The notes: a model not told the origin generated them from the letters alone. A stretch of 64,000 nt of DNA from Ctenosaura bakeri (GCA_948474755.1 CAOLHI010004230.1:1-64000); one strand, 5' to 3'. Shown: positions 47,566-61,400, counted from the stretch's first letter. A program made the numbers and translations.

Positions 47566-47790
47566 GCATGGAGCAGAGAGAAGATTTCAGCCAAATGTCA
47601 GGAAGAAGCCCGCTCTTTGAAAGTAAAACAGGCTCCCTGACAAGGCACTGGCCTCTTTCACATTGGAGGTTTCTCAACAGAGATTAGCTTCCACCTCTCA
47701 GGGCTGCTTTAGTTGTGTGTTTCCGCCCTGAAAGGGGGTTGGTTTAGATGACCCCTTGGGATCCCTCCTCTGTGCTTCCCTAACTGCACG
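47566..47790 (+). mobile_element. CR1/L3-type LINE 3' end, sense
   Basis: 'ggaggtttctcaacagagat' to 'gggggttggtttagatgacc'. Lies in opposite orientation to, and directly beside, the preceding copy. Confidence 0.75.
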
Positions 47791-47799
47791 CAGCAGGCC

Positions 47800-49060
47800 T
47801 GGCCAAATGGGAGCTCCCTCCTGACGCACCTGGAGCCAAACCTGTCGGCCAGCCCAGGAATGCTGGGAATTGCCCAGGTTTCCCAGCAACACCCCAGTCG
47901 CTCCGCCAGGACAGCTGCCAGTTTGACCTGTTCGGCTAGAAATGTGCCAACCTAAACAGAGAGGGGGAAGGAGTCAAAGGCGAGGCGTGCCAAAATCGCA
48001 GTGTCTGTGTCCAGAGTCTGCACATGCACTTGGTAGGGCCTCTTTCCAGGTTCTATGATGGCCTGCTTTTTGAGCCCTCTGTTTGGTCTTGCATGTTGAG
48101 CAAAGAGGATGCCGGGGGACTTTTCAGACACAACAAGGCAACTGTTTGCTGCACAGACAGCCTTTCTCGCTGACCTCACTGCAAAAGCAGCCACTCCTGA
48201 AGCAGCCTGCACTGTCAGATCCCTTCTCCAGCACGCCGCCTGCTCTGAGGAAGCAAACAAAAGCAAAGGGGCTTCTCATCTGACAGCTATGAAGAGAAGA
48301 CACCAGAGAGGGGGACTGCCTCGCTGCCAAGGAGCACTTGTGTGTGCACATGCGCCTGAAACACTTGGTTCTCCTTGCACGCTCAAGAAATGAGGCAACG
48401 GGTAAGGTATCTCTGGAAAAATACTTGATTCACCCAGCTCTCAAGTGTTACTCGATGGTGCAGGAGCCTCAGTTTTCCCCATCTGGAAAACAGGCCAGGG
48501 TTTGTGGCACTGCTTATGGGCCTCAGAGCTCCGAGGCACTTAAAGAAAGCTGAAAGGGGTATTTTCCAACTGCCCAGTCCAGATTCTAAAAAGCTCAAGC
48601 TTGGTTTGAAAGCAACACTGCTGAAAGAGGGCTGGGGAGCCTAACGTGCAGGTGATGTGACTGCAGAGACACTTGGACGCTTTCATTCGAACGCCATATC
48701 AAGACTTCACCTGCTCCAGTCTCCTCCTTGCAGGAATCTGGACCATTTTAGGACAACAGACAGAAAGCAAAAGCGGGACTTGCAGGGGGAGGGACACGTG
48801 CTTCTGGAGCAAAATTGGGCGGTGTGAGTGTTCAGGGAAAGGCCTTTAAAACCTCAGATCAGGACAGCAGTCCAAAGACCGTAGTCCACATGATTTTTTA
48901 AAGCTTGTTTCCACATGTTTTTAGTCCGCATGAGTTCCAAAAGCGACCTCAGCTGGTAACATCCAAAGACAAGAACTGAGGTGTCCGTAAGAGATGGGGT
49001 GACAACCCAGAGTTCCTCTCCGTTTCAGCTCATACAGCTAAGTCCAGAGGGCACAGGGAA
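47800..49060. other. LMNA intron 1 segment, no recognised feature
   Basis: No exon or confident repeat. Confidence 0.4.
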
Positions 49061-49064
49061 CCCC

Positions 49065-49300
49065 ACCTAAATTTGAAGATGCTCAAGGAAGGGGCTTTTC
49101 TCCACCCCACTGCCCTTATAAGCACATTTGCTGAGGACAAGGGAGCTGGGGCCTTCTTGGCAACTGCTCCCAGGCTGTGGAACTCCCCACCACAGGAGGC
49201 TGCTTTTCTTTTTCTTACTGTTTTGACAGGGTTTGACTGTTCTATGACTGCTTCAGGGGAGTATTTCCATGGATAGGGCACTTTTATTTTAAACATTTTT
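49065..49300 (+). mobile_element. L2-like LINE 3' end
   Basis: 'ggggccttcttggcaactgc', 'ctgtggaactccccaccaca' correspond to the AF-LAT-APRLWNSPP block of L2-like ORF2. Confidence 0.7.
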
Positions 49301-49309
49301 TTTCCTAAG

Positions 49310-51430
49310 AAAAACATTTCAAATTAGTACAAGTGTTAAGGGGACAATGGATTCAATGGTGTTTTACAGCGCTTTGCTTTCATCTCTCTTCTGGAAACAG
49401 CCTTGTATCCCATAATGGAAGAAGAGAGGTTATAAATAAAACAGCAAAGTGTGTGAGAGTGTGTGTGTGTTTCAGCCACATGACACCGTTGTTCCTGCTG
49501 ATCGAAAAAAGAGAAGTCCAGGCGCCTTCATCCCAGGAGAAAGAGAGAGAAAGAGTGCTAGTTTTCCTGTAAGGTGGCCGTTTTGGCACTTGGAGTGTTC
49601 CCTCCAGCTCTGCTAAGAGCGAGCCAACTGGGGGTGAGTAGGGGGGCGGGCACTGGTGCCAAGCACTCAAGCGCTGCACTGCCGCCAGACATTTTGGCTG
49701 AGGGCAGCATCTCCAAGCCATCTCGCAGACAAACATGCAGCAGCATCTTGCAAAGATGGGAAAGGAAAGGGGCAGATCTCCTCACGACCATTAATGAGCC
49801 TCTAAACTCCCGGCTGGCCAGGAGCACCCCAAAAATGTTCCTTCTTCTCCTTTTCTCCTCCCCCCTCCCATGCCAGACTGAGTCGAGCAATTGCCTTCCC
49901 CTTCCAGGCCCACCTTCCCATTGCAGCTGCATCATTTGGGCCTGACTCACATCCTGTGGGTGGCTTCTGGATGAAAGATGCCCTCTATGGAAACCCTCCT
50001 TCCCTCCCTCCGCATGGATTTCACAAATTATACACACAAGCACATGCACACATGTGCACACACCAACAACCAGCCTCTCCCACCCTCTCCTCACTTGCTC
50101 CTGCATCACCCTGGAAGGACTTTGCAAACTTAAAAAAAGCACACACATGCGCTGGCATTCAGACAAAGGCGCATGGGGGAGGGATCCGTGCTCCAGCCGC
50201 AGCTGCTCCAGGGAATCAGCTACCAACTACTGTCTCACAAAGCCTGGAAGGATCACTTCTAAAAAGTAATCTATTTGTTCTCATTGCAGCAGGGTTTGAA
50301 AACCCAGATCATTGTCTTGCTTGTTCTGTCACCTGGTACTTTTCCTTTTCTTTTCCTTATTTTGGAGGTGGGGGGAAAGGACTGATAAGAGAAGAGCATA
50401 AAAAGTCGGGAAAGTCCCGCTTCTAGAAATACCCTTCCAAAGAAACACTGAGAAGTAGGAAATGTGGTTTACGTCAGTTTTGCTTTCTTGCTTGCTTCAT
50501 TAACTTCTGAAAGTTTGCTCTATTTTTGCTCTACACCCCATGTTTTAAGTTATTGTGCTAACTTGAGATTTCCAAGTTCTGGTCCCTCCCTACAACTTTT
50601 TTAAAGAAAGGAAACCCCTGCACTTGGAAAGCTAGCATGTCAGGGATAGAGGTTAGCTAGAATTCTCCTCTCACTCACTAAGAGAAGCCACAGTCCCATA
50701 GCATGCCCTTTGACACCCTGAAAGTCAGGAGGCTAAACCTCAGTGAGGCCAAGGAGATGACAATCTCCAAACATCCTTTACAGGTTTCTCCAGGCTGTTT
50801 CGTGAGGGTCTTTCTTTGGTTTGATTGTTTTTTGTTAATAGCCGTGTGACTTGTGTCCCACTCAGCAAAAGCAAGAGGTGTAACACAACAAGTAGCGTAA
50901 CGCACCAAGTACCGAGCACAGGTGCTCGCAGATTGCCATTCAAAGACACATGCTTGCTCGCTGCCAGGCAGTGCTGCCACGGGGCACGGCCCCTGTATTA
51001 AGCAGGGCTCATCGCCTGCTGCACCTCCTCCTCCTCCCTGATTCCCCCTCGGCTCTTGCTGCCCCACTTTCTCATAGAGACCATCTAGGCCAAGTCACTA
51101 CCACGACAGGATCCCCAGCCTAAAACACCACTGCTGGAAGTTCTTCTGGAATTGCTTTTCTTGTACTCTGACTACCTTGGGTGGTTTTCCTGAGGCCCTT
51201 CTTGCATCTAAGGAAAGATCTAAAGCCTTGTCTGCAATGAGTCAGACCCACAATCCACCAAACTATGCCAGCCGGTTAACTCTGGGGGATGTCTGAACAG
51301 GCAGAATCTACTTGGGCAAGTTTTCCCTCTCGGTCTCTTCCAAGCTTGAGATATTGGCCAACATTCCCAAGTGGATACAGCACCTATGTGTTTTGACAGT
51401 CAACAGACCTCAAGTTTGAGCCTTAACTCC
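49310..51430. other. LMNA intron 1 segment, no recognised feature
   Basis: Short GT and GA runs only; open frames up to 222 codons (49558-50226, minus) have no domain. Confidence 0.4.
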
Positions 51431-51434
51431 TCTG

Positions 51435-51780
51435 CAACTTCCTGGTTGGGGTGACTGCTCCCCAGAGGCTGCGGAACTGCCTCCCACTTGGAGGCCGGGT
51501 CAGGCCCCTCGCTTTCCATCACTAAGCAAAGCAGGCCATTGCCGCTTCACTCGTGCAGCAGAAAGGGCTTCCAAAGGAGAGTGCTGCGATTTTATCTTTT
51601 TTTGTTACGTTCCCAAAACATAACAAATGTGTTTTAAACTGTGTCAACTTTTTGTTTTTTAACAGAAGTGTTTGCTTTATTTTTTTAAAAAACACATTTA
51701 CACTAATTGTATCTTAGCTGCATTTTGTTATAATCTGTTGCAAACCATTTTGGGAGAAGAAAGGGTATGAATTAAGCAGC
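51435..51780 (+). mobile_element. L2-like LINE 3' end
   Basis: 'ctgctccccagaggctgcgg' followed by AT-rich UTR and the tail 'gcaaaccattttgggagaag'. Confidence 0.6.
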
Positions 51781-52104
51781 AACTCCAACTGGAGTAGACC
51801 CATCGAATCAATGGGATTTACACAGATGACTCTAAAGTTGCCTTGATAGATCTGTGCCAGAAAATAAGACTTAACCCCTAACTGGGTGTCCAATTTTAAT
51901 TCCTAGGGGCATATTTTATGGGCATTTCTGCACTACACTGTTATAATGCTATTATTCCTCTTTTAACATCCTTTAACTTTAGCATAATGAACCCCCCCCC
52001 TTCAGAAACTATCTCTATCATTGTCTCTCTGCAGCTGGGTACTGAACACCTCTCTCGCTTTTGCTTCTAGGAAAAACTGGTTTTGCTCTGTGCTACCCTG
52101 TCTC

Positions 52105-52520
52105 ACTCTGATTCTCATCACGTCCCTTCCAGTCACCCATCGACTTACGGACTTTCCTAGAGTCTTCTTGGGCAAGAAATCCACAGAGGTGGTTTTGCCA
52201 GTTCCTTCCTCTGAAACAGAGCCAACAGCGCCTGGGATTCACTGGTGTCTCCCAACCAGGGCGGACCCTGCTTAGCTTCCAAGATCAGAAGGGACCTGGT
52301 GCCTCTCCAGTTCTCATTACTGGGAGCAAATTTGCAATTTGTCAACAAGGTGAACTCAGGAATGAAAGAAAATATTCCAACAAGAGGTGCAAACTAGCCT
52401 GAACAGATGTGTTCCTGGCTGCTTTTAGTGATGGAAAAGCTGCTGCATATTTGACTGTTACTGCAATATAAATTGGCAGAGACACAAATAATCCATATGT
52501 ATGGAATGACCTTAAGAGTT
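52105..52520 (-). mobile_element. Composite SINE with 5S rRNA-like head, copy B (inverted)
   Basis: Reverse complement of copy A: 'gaccctgcttagcttccaagatcag' is the 5S-like core. The 5' module (52300-52520) matches 46215-46430 step for step, for example 'gtttgcacctcttgttggaa' reads identically on the minus strand here. Confidence 0.85.
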
Positions 52521-52529
52521 CAAGAGATG

Positions 52530-55500
52530 GTAGCATTCTTGTCCTTAAAAACCAGATTCTGCCTTCAGAAACACTCCCCTGCCCCCTCTCTCTCTGAACA
52601 TGAGGAACTCTAGTAGGATTACTTAGCTGGATCTCTAAAATGGTAGATTCCCCCCCTTTTTTTTATCTTTCTTTTCACCTCAGTTTGGCTTGGGGTGGAC
52701 AGAGCCCTTCTGTGCTTTTGTAAGTTAGCATTCAGTGCTTTAGTTTGCTTAGTATTGTGTTTTAGTTCTTTTTGAATGTATATTTCTGACTGTGTTTGTG
52801 ATTCTGAATTTGACTGTTCTAAAATTTAAAAATAAAATAAATAAACCAAAAAGAGAGCACGGCAGCACAGCTGAGTCTTCACAGAAACTCCACCCCTTTG
52901 AAGAGCATGCCAGTTTTTAAAAATAAGAAAGAAAAATCAGCCCCACCGCAGGGGAGGCCCAGTGCCTTCAGATTGGCTCATTCAAATCCTGCAAGAACAG
53001 AGTTCGTTCTTGTGGGAAGGCAGGCTGCTCACTCCACATGCCCGGGGAGGATGTTTGTGTGGGAAAAGGTCCATAAAATTCTCCACCAATGGAAAAGAAA
53101 AAGAAAAAAAAGTCACGCTCAACTGTGGAACAGGAACAGTGAAAAAGAAGAAGCCATAATGGCAAAGATGCTTTTACCTGGCGAGGGTCAGAATCTGCTC
53201 TTTCTTCTCCATCTTTCTATACCCCCATTTCCTTTTTTCCTCAATTCAGCACCAACTCACTGGAGTTGGGACCAGACTGTCCGCAAGACACTACAAATGG
53301 AGCCTCCGCTGTCAATGGCCGTCTGCCTCCAAGCACCAGATGCTGAGGACAGTCGAAAGAGCAAACCCAACCACTTGAGGTCATCAGGTGCCGAGAACAG
53401 CACAGAGCTTGGGGAAGCTCTCTTCTTTAGGACTGCCTGGGGGGACTCTGGGCACTCTAGTATAAAAGAAAGTAACTTCCTCAACCTCTCCAAAGCCTAA
53501 CATTGTCCCCTAGCCAAACTGTGATTCACAAAGGGGAATACAGTACTGTGGAACGGTTAAAAGTCTGAGGACTAGAAACTTTGTTCGCATTGAGTAGGAA
53601 TTTCTTCTGCTTTGTTGGGATTCAAGGGAGTTTCTGCTGCTTTGAAAATTCAATATGCTACACCAATGCATGAAATGACCATTTTAACAACGTGCCTCTG
53701 AGTCTGTTTTCTCCATGAGCCTGGTAAGAATGGCAATTTCCACAGCATGCTGAATGTGCGACTCCTAACAAACAAACCGGCAAAAAGCCCAGTAATCCGC
53801 CCAGTTCTTTGTCTCTGGCTCTTGCTCCTTCATGCCTCCTAAGCCCTCAGCACACATCTGTCTCCCTTCAAGTGCAGCCAGCATGGCAATGAAGTCTAGA
53901 AAACTGGGCCAGAAAGTCGACAATAGTTTAAAGAATAGCTTAACGTGAGGGACACACATTAAAATCCAGTTCTCAGAGTGGAGGTGGCTGTAGCAAGCCA
54001 GAGCATGTGAAGTTACTTTTTGAAAGAAATGAGCAGTGTTTAGAAAGTTACCAATTTTTGTTACTTGTTGGAATACTGACATCTACTCAATCTTTTGTTT
54101 GCCAGAAAGCAATCAAACCTCGATAGTGTTGGTCAAAATGCTTCAAAAATAGTAACTTCTGAAGGTAACTATACATATGACACTACGAGAGCAGCCTGGG
54201 AGGGCTAGAGTTTTCCCACCCAGGGTCATACCAATAAATTAATTCTGCTTTTCAAATGACTTTGGTCTACCCTTACAACTCCAAAAAGTAACTAGCTTGT
54301 AATGGGTTTGTTCCATGCGCTGCAGCAAGCAAAGCAAAGGCTCCCAAGGAGGGTGCTAAAAATATCACATCTCTTCCCCAACAGAGCCCTGGACAAGAGA
54401 TGGGGGGCACTGAAGTGTCCTCCTCTCCACATCCCCGGCCTTCCACACCCCCACTGCCACCCTGCTCGCAGTAACATGCAGCCGGAACAACCCTGGCAAA
54501 GAACTGCTTGTTCCAAAGGTGGTTTTGGATCTCCCAGAAAGACGGCAGAAGGATCCAATTAAGACGGGAACACGGACCCACCCAAAACAGCCAAGGAAGC
54601 TCCTCCGGCAGAGACTGACAACAGCAGGAGGGCTGGATTCGCACCATGTACCCTTTGCCCGTTTCTACTTTCCTGCCCCCACTACTGTAAACTTCTTGAG
54701 ATGGGTTCCCCTTTCTCCATCGCACAGCTCCAACAGACAAGAAGCTGTTCCCAGTGTTTAGATGAAATCTGCTTCCTCGTCATTTGCCTGAAAACAGACA
54801 GGGGGTCTCAAAGTTTGAAAAGCACGCCTGTGTGCGTTCTGTCACGACAAGACAGAAGAGTAAGAAAGAAACACCATGACACAATCCAAACCAAAGTTAC
54901 AAACAAGTACAAACTCTATCACAGCTGCCAATTTCAGGCCTCAACCCCATTATCTGGACTTGGTTTTCAAGAGCCAGATCCCCTCACACTCCCAGCCAGA
55001 GTCTTTTTCCCTCCAGAATGCACCAGGACAGACATGTGGCCGGCCAATCCAGCCCACAAACGCCAGGGGGGTCTCAGCCATTTCAGCAATCTGTGTGCCA
55101 CGTCCTGAGCCCCTAACCCTAGGTAGGGTCCCGGGGATGCTCCCCGCCCCCATTTCAAAGCTGCAGTGGGAAGTAAAACAAAAGCATGGACTCCCTGGAG
55201 CTGTGGCTCTGTGAATCACGGCCCTCTTCAAAACAAAGGGGCGATGGAGAAGGGCGTTGGCTGCTACTGTGAGTCACCAACGGCCTCCCTGGCACAAAGT
55301 ACCAACCCCACCCAAATCCACACACACCGACATCAGATTGCTGTGCCTACAGCCAATCTGAGCCTTCCAGCACAACAGCCGCATTTAACGGTGGCCCACA
55401 AGAAAGGCAACCAAGGACACCCCTGAGCCGGCAGGCCCACGTGAGGGAAAAGCCACTCAGCCAACTGGTGCCAACACAAAATAACATGGTAGCCATTTTT

Positions 55501-55950
55501 GTCATAGGGGCCTTGAGCTGCCCGTCCTCCGAGGGGCTCACCCACCTTTGGGTTTCCACATAGGGTATGTGCACGCTCTTGGTTGCAGTGCGACTCTCAA
55601 GAAAGGGAGGGAGGGAGGGAGGAAGAGAGAGCGGGGCACGAGAGACCGAGTGCAAACTTTCTCTCTTCTCTCCACCTCTTCAGTCAGGTCATGCTTGCCC
55701 ATTTTAACCCACCTTGCAGGGTTGTCTCGAAGACAACGTCATATTGTGTGAGAAAGAGAGATAGGAGAGCGAGAGGACACGGCACAGAAGATGGAAGGCC
55801 AAACTTTGCTTTTCTCAGGCACCTTAGATCACATTTCAAACTTGGACAACTGTTTGATTATATTGTTAATTTGGCCTTATGACTCATGTAGCAATGCAAT
55901 TCTTCACTCATTTTCTTTTCAAAGGAAGCAATGAGTTCTTTTAGCCATTT
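52530..55950. other. LMNA intron 1 segment, no recognised exon
   Basis: Mostly unique-looking sequence. A LINE-like AT-rich tail ends 'aaaataaaataaataaacc' near 52830-52848. A (GGGA)n run lies at 55609-55622. No gene. Confidence 0.4.
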
Positions 55951-55959
55951 TCGTTCTGC

Positions 55960-56200
55960 TACAAAAGAGTTTTCAAAAAGCGCTTTCAAAACCATTTGCA
56001 TTTTGAGGCTTATTCTGCACAAAATTTGCATGCAGTACTTTAGCATTAAAAACAGCGTTTTCAGGAGTGTTTTCTGTACAGAAATATTAAATTCTTCCAC
56101 AGAAAATGCTCTGTTCTGTGCAAAAGAACCACGTGCACTTTTTGCACAGAATGTCTCAAAAATTCCAATCACTCTGGAATTCTTCTCGTAAGAGTTTCCT
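55960..56200 (+). repeat. Internally repetitive element, third copy
   Basis: Same words as at 33120 and 36410 ('ttttctgtacagaaatatta', 'ctgtgcaaaagaaccacgtg', 'actttttgcacagaatgtct') and the equivalent terminal 'cactctggaattcttctcg'. Confidence 0.7.
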
Positions 56201-56711
56201 GAGAGTCAGGAAACACATTTTTCAATCATCTTCTATTTTCCCAATAGTCTTTCCCTTCTTTTTTAAAAAATTATTCTCTTGTTTTCAATAGCATTCTGCT
56301 CTAACATATTGTAACTTGCCTTGGGTCCCATTATTGGGAGAACAGTGGGACATAAATCAAATCAATAGAGAGAACAGTCGCAAAGGAGGTACGCAGCCAC
56401 ACCTCTGCCCAGCCTTTTTGGGGGGACAGCCAAGACTCTGTGGTTGAGCAGACCACTTCTGCTCCGCTTCCTCCCAGACTTAACCTTTTGCTGCCCACGC
56501 TGCTTTTTCAATAAGACGGCTGTGGGCAGATTAGAAGGCGGGTGGCTGCGCAACTGAGATAGCCACCTGGAAAGACCCCGCGCCCTGCCTGCCGAGCCAA
56601 GATACTCATGGCTCTTTCCACCCAGCCTGTAGAAGAACACCCCTGGTATATTCATGAATGTGACTGGCACACCCCATTCCCCTTTGTGTGGAACCAACAG
56701 CAGGCAATGCC

Positions 56712-56877
56712 TGAAAAGTTCACTTCTGCAAAGTTTTGACTAGCCGCAGACGGGCCAGTCAGCAGGGAAACCCTCTGGCAACCTCAGATGACAACCGCCT
56801 GTGAAGCTCACTTCTGCAAAGTTTGCTTGACTAGCTACAGACGGGCTAGTCAGCAGGGAATCCCTTGGCAACCTCAG
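56712..56877. repeat. ~90-bp tandem duplication
   Basis: 56712-56787 and 56801-56877 are about 90% alike: both contain 'cacttctgcaaagttt', 'agacggg.agtcagcaggga' and end 'ttggcaacctcag/ctggcaacctcag'. Confidence 0.85.
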
Positions 56878-57089
56878 CCGGCTAGCTGAGGGAGCACATT
56901 GTCCCCAGCAGAGTGACACAACCCTTGTTGTGGCTGCAGGGAACACCAGTGAGGGAGACAGGGAGGGGAAACACCGGGGATGTTGTGAGCCAGTGAGGTG
57001 AGCATTTCAAGCACAAGCCTGCTTGGGCCTTTCAAGATCCTCAGGGGAGGGCTTTCTCTCCATCCGACCACCACCTCACCGGCACATGT

Positions 57090-57230
57090 GGAGAGGCCAG
57101 GGGAGACAGGGCCTTCCCAGTGGCTGCTCTGAAGCTGTGGAACTCCCTTCCCTGGGAGGTCTGGTTGCCCCTTCCCTGGAGAGCACGCCTGTCCTTAGCG
57201 GGCCAACCCAACCCTGCTGGAGCAAGATCA
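57090..57230 (+). mobile_element. L2-like LINE ORF2 end
   Basis: One frame reads AFPVAALKLWNSLPWEV, the conserved L2 ORF2 C-terminal motif. Confidence 0.7.
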
Positions 57231-58014
57231 GCAAGACAGGAAGAATGAGGGAGAGGACAGGGAACCTGTGAGCGTGTGGAGTGCGCATTTCAGGAACGCC
57301 GAGGTGAGGGGTGCGCACGTTCAAAGGGGAAATGAGGTTACCGAGGAGCAGCGGCGTGTGAGACTTCCTCCTCCCTTGGGCTTTCATTGTCACAGAGAGT
57401 CACGAAATTAAAAATGTTACACTCAGCGTTCACAAGGTGGGGAACTCCCTCTCTGCCAAGAAAACTCCCTGGTGCCTTCCTCCTCACCTACACGCAAGCT
57501 CTCCCTCTTCTCACCACAAATTTCTATTTATGCTCCGGAAATCCCGCAATTGCTATTTTCATTTCCCCTTGCTGAATCATACCTCTCTCTTTTCTCTATC
57601 CTGCCTGGGGTCTCAAAATATCAACAGATAGATTCATTTTTTAGAAGTCATTTACATCCTGCTTCTCTTCCTATAATGACAACTAGTCAAAACAACTAAC
57701 ATAATATTTAAAACAATACAGATTTTAAAAGTGCACAAACTCTTCAATAAAAATATCAATATAAAAATAATTTAAAATACTGTTAAACAATATATGAAGT
57801 TAAGAATGTTAAATATCATTAAAAGACTATACAGTGGACTCTCTGTATCTGCAGGACCCCTTGCGAATGGCAAAAAATGGGAATGATTGTTCCTGTATTA
57901 TTAAATGGAGGCAACACGCACACAGACACTTCAGCACATCCATGTTCACATCACCATCATTTTTGTATAGGACGCAACACTCCACAGGCACGGGAGATCA
58001 CAGATACAGACGGT

Positions 58015-58195
58015 CCTAAAACAACCCTATCGTAAGATTTGTTCAGAGGGGGTTTGCCTTTGCCCCCTTCTGAGGCTGAGAGAGTGTGACCTGTCCAAGG
58101 TCACCAAATGGATTTCCATGGCCAAGTGGAGATTTGAACCTTGGGCTCCAGAATTGCAGTCCAATGCTCAAACCACTACACCGCACAGCATTAAA
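58015..58195 (-). mobile_element. tRNA-headed SINE, antisense
   Basis: 'tttgttcagagggggtttgc', 'gaggctgagagagtgtgacc', 'gagatttgaacctt' (B box) and 'ctcaaaccactacacc'. One of the better preserved heads. Confidence 0.85.
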
Positions 58196-58480
58196 GGCCC
58201 TATTCAGTCCATTCCTAAAAGCCTGAGGGCATGAACATGTTTCAACCTGCCGATGGAAGGGGCGCAAGGACGGGGGCCCCCTGGCCTCCCAGGGGAGGGA
58301 GTTCCAAAGTCTGAGAGCAGCCGCCTCCCAGGTGAGACTTGCCACCTCTCCTGGCATCCGGGAGCGCCCAGCGGGAAACAGGGTGTTGCGGCAGAGTCTC
58401 TGAAACAAGAAGGGAAGGTAGGCGTGGGCCCACAGACTGTGGCAGGGGAGAAGGGGAAGGGAGGCCACACCTGGGATTGT
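58196..58480 (-). mobile_element. L2-like LINE ORF2 end, antisense
   Basis: The minus strand reads ALRLWNSLPWEARGPPSLRPF, the L2 ORF2 end. It forms part of a spurious 270-codon frame (58043-58855). Confidence 0.75.
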
Positions 58481-58489
58481 TTGCAGCAC

Positions 58490-61400
58490 AAACACACCGC
58501 TGGTTGTCAAGCGGATGTTGTCACACAGGCAACAGAATTCACCTGCTTCTGGCACAAAGGCTGAAGACGCCAGATAACAGAGTTCGAATAGTCCCCTCCG
58601 CCTCCCAAAAATATCGGTCACAGCCCTGGGCTTCAGGGATGTGGAGCTGGCATTCCAGCCCTTCGACTCTGGCGCCAGTTTCTGTATTTTTCTACTCTCC
58701 AACTTCTTCACAAATGGCAACTGTCTACAATTAGTAACCATAAATTTACTGTAGCAAAACTGTAGCACGAGGCATTTCGTTACCATGTGAATCATCAAGC
58801 TGCTTAGACTGGCAGAGCATAAAGTATATGTAAGCATAAATGATATCTTTACCATATATTAATATTACAATTTTTTTTAATTTTGAAGCCAAGTCGGTGT
58901 GTGTCTACTGACTCTGACGCCACCCAAAATGGCTTCTGATTCCAACCCCACACCGCTGCTGGGCTTTCCCACAAATGCGTAGAAGACAACGTGACACGTA
59001 TACGAAACCACAACACAAGGACTAGAAACACACACTGATCAAAACTGCCACTGTGGTCATGCAAGAGAGATCTCTTGTAGTTTAATTACACTTTGGTGGC
59101 AACATGGCAAGAATCACTACATGCCCACAGAACACATCCATCCAAACGTAATCTAAAGTTTGTAAACAAACCTTGATGTCCTGCCCCAAAGCAAACATAT
59201 CATTGCATGGCTGTGGAACAGGTTGTAGAAGCAGAAAAGAGACACGGCCACATTTATAATGCTGCTGATTCCTGCAGCCCAGTAACAAGAAATCGGGGTA
59301 TTCATCACACAGGGTTATTAATCACCCCTGCTCGCCCGGGGTGAGTAGAAATTGGATACAGGTGACACAAACCAGGAAAACAAAGCCACAGCAGACTTAA
59401 CTTAGATATGTGAGGGCATACAAGTCAGCAAAAACACTGATGGACTAGTTAACACTGGTGAATTTATCTGTAAGATTTTCTTTGCTATCTTGTTATCTTG
59501 CAAAATAGGGATTTTTCCAGTTCAGTATATTTCAAAAAGTTCAAAGGTTCTCCACCACACATTGTCCCAGTAATCGCTATCCAGACAGGAGACTAAAACA
59601 GAGGCAAAGCTGGGTCAGCTAAGGCTACAATTACAGGCGCACACACAGAGCCATAGTTACCCAAGATACCCCCAAGAGCCATCCTGTCCAACCCCTGTGG
59701 GGCAAGAATTGCTGAAATGATTCCTGAAGCAAGCTGGGCTTACTGGTGGACCAGTACTTAAGAGACTGGGCTGCAAAGCCACCCAAGCAGTTTCTTGCTG
59801 AGAAAAGACTCAAACCAAGGACTTCATAGACAAACTTGAAAGCTGAGGCGGTAACCTGAGGCCAGGCAGAAAATCAGCATTCAATTCTTTTTTAAAAAAC
59901 ACTCCAATACACAGGCATTCATAAAGCTGATTTCCAAATTCCCCACGGTGACTGCTTCTCTCCTAGCACTGCACTCCCCTCTCCTTCCCCACGCACAGCT
60001 ACAAAGGCAACACACCTAGAGAGAAACCCCGGTAAGGCTGGACTGCCCAGCAATGCAGACTTGGAATGGCTCGTCCGCACAACCCAGGGACTGGCCCAGT
60101 GTCTAAATGCGGAAGCTCACCCTGCAAGGCTCAAGAGGAGTACAAAGGTATCTAAAGAGAGCTCAGCCGCGGGACACGGAGACGTGAGTTAAATATAAAA
60201 CTCTCGGCTGCCTTCAAAGAAATCTGCAGAAGGCATTACTTCCAAGTGAGGGGGCATCTTTAGTTCAGAATGGTCTGGATTATAGGGCTGTAGAAACCAA
60301 GAGGTTCTCTTCCAGGGCCAACTGGGGCCACCGGTCTCCCACTCCCCACCCCCGGCTGGGATCTGTGGTCTGATTCTGCGCAGGGAGTCTGCTTCCAAGA
60401 AGGGCCAAACGGCTATGGAGGCAACCGACCAGCCAGGGAGAAAACAGCCCCCTCCCCTGCCTTTCAGCCACAGACACACTTCTCCCGAACAGGCGAGGGG
60501 TTCATTTATTGCCAGCAGCCATCGATAGATTTCCTGAGGACAGGACTCCGATTTAACAGGAAAACAAGCAACACTCCTCAAAGGAGAGTCTTGGAAACCT
60601 TTTACAGGACCTCCAGTTACAAAAACGCCAACATGCATTTGTGCCCTTTGCTTAGTTTTTAAATCCTGCACAGCAAGAGGTTCCATGGTCTAACATTAAT
60701 GGCACAACTAAGTGTGCTTTCTGGTACAAAGAGCTTCTTTCTTCCAAGGTCATCTCCTGGAATGCATTATAATGCCAAAGAAAATAAAATACTTTCTACT
60801 GCTGCAAATCTGCACAGATGACTAAAGAAATAATAACCTATAAAAAAATTTTTTTTTTCAAAAAAACTTGAGGCTCGGAAACCACACCAAAATCTAAACA
60901 CTGTAGGATTGGGTGCCTGGCGCGCAGGCTTTGGTGTGGTGCCCCCGTGCCCTCCAGAGAGAGGCATGCAGTCTCCCTGCGGGCAGAACGGGGCAACAGA
61001 AACTGAACCCACCAAGGACGGGCACCCCAGTCCCTGAACTTGGGGGTTAAGTCTTATGGAGGAGCTAAAACAGGCAAGGGCACAGTCAACATGCCGGAAC
61101 TCTGTGTGTGATCTGTCCAGTAGTGGGCACAATTCATTCCAGCTGCAGAAATTTGGGAGAGGCGGGAGGAGGGGGAGCTGCCACATAACTTCCCTGCCAC
61201 GCCCTGGCGGAGGATCGGAGCGTCACACAGAGGCGGCTGCCAGGGAGATTCTAAAATGGAGACTGATGATAACACCAGGGAGAGGCGAGGAAGGCATTCA
61301 GAGGGGAGGAAACTGAATGGCGGGGGGGGTTAAAGCCACTCAACCGAAGGCCGCCTCTCCTCTCCTCCGCTCCCTCTGGCACGCTGGCGGGGGCTGCCGG

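Noticed and set aside
58043..58855. 270-codon minus-strand frame
   Set aside because: Composed of an antisense SINE, an L2-like ORF2 end and flanking sequence; not a gene.
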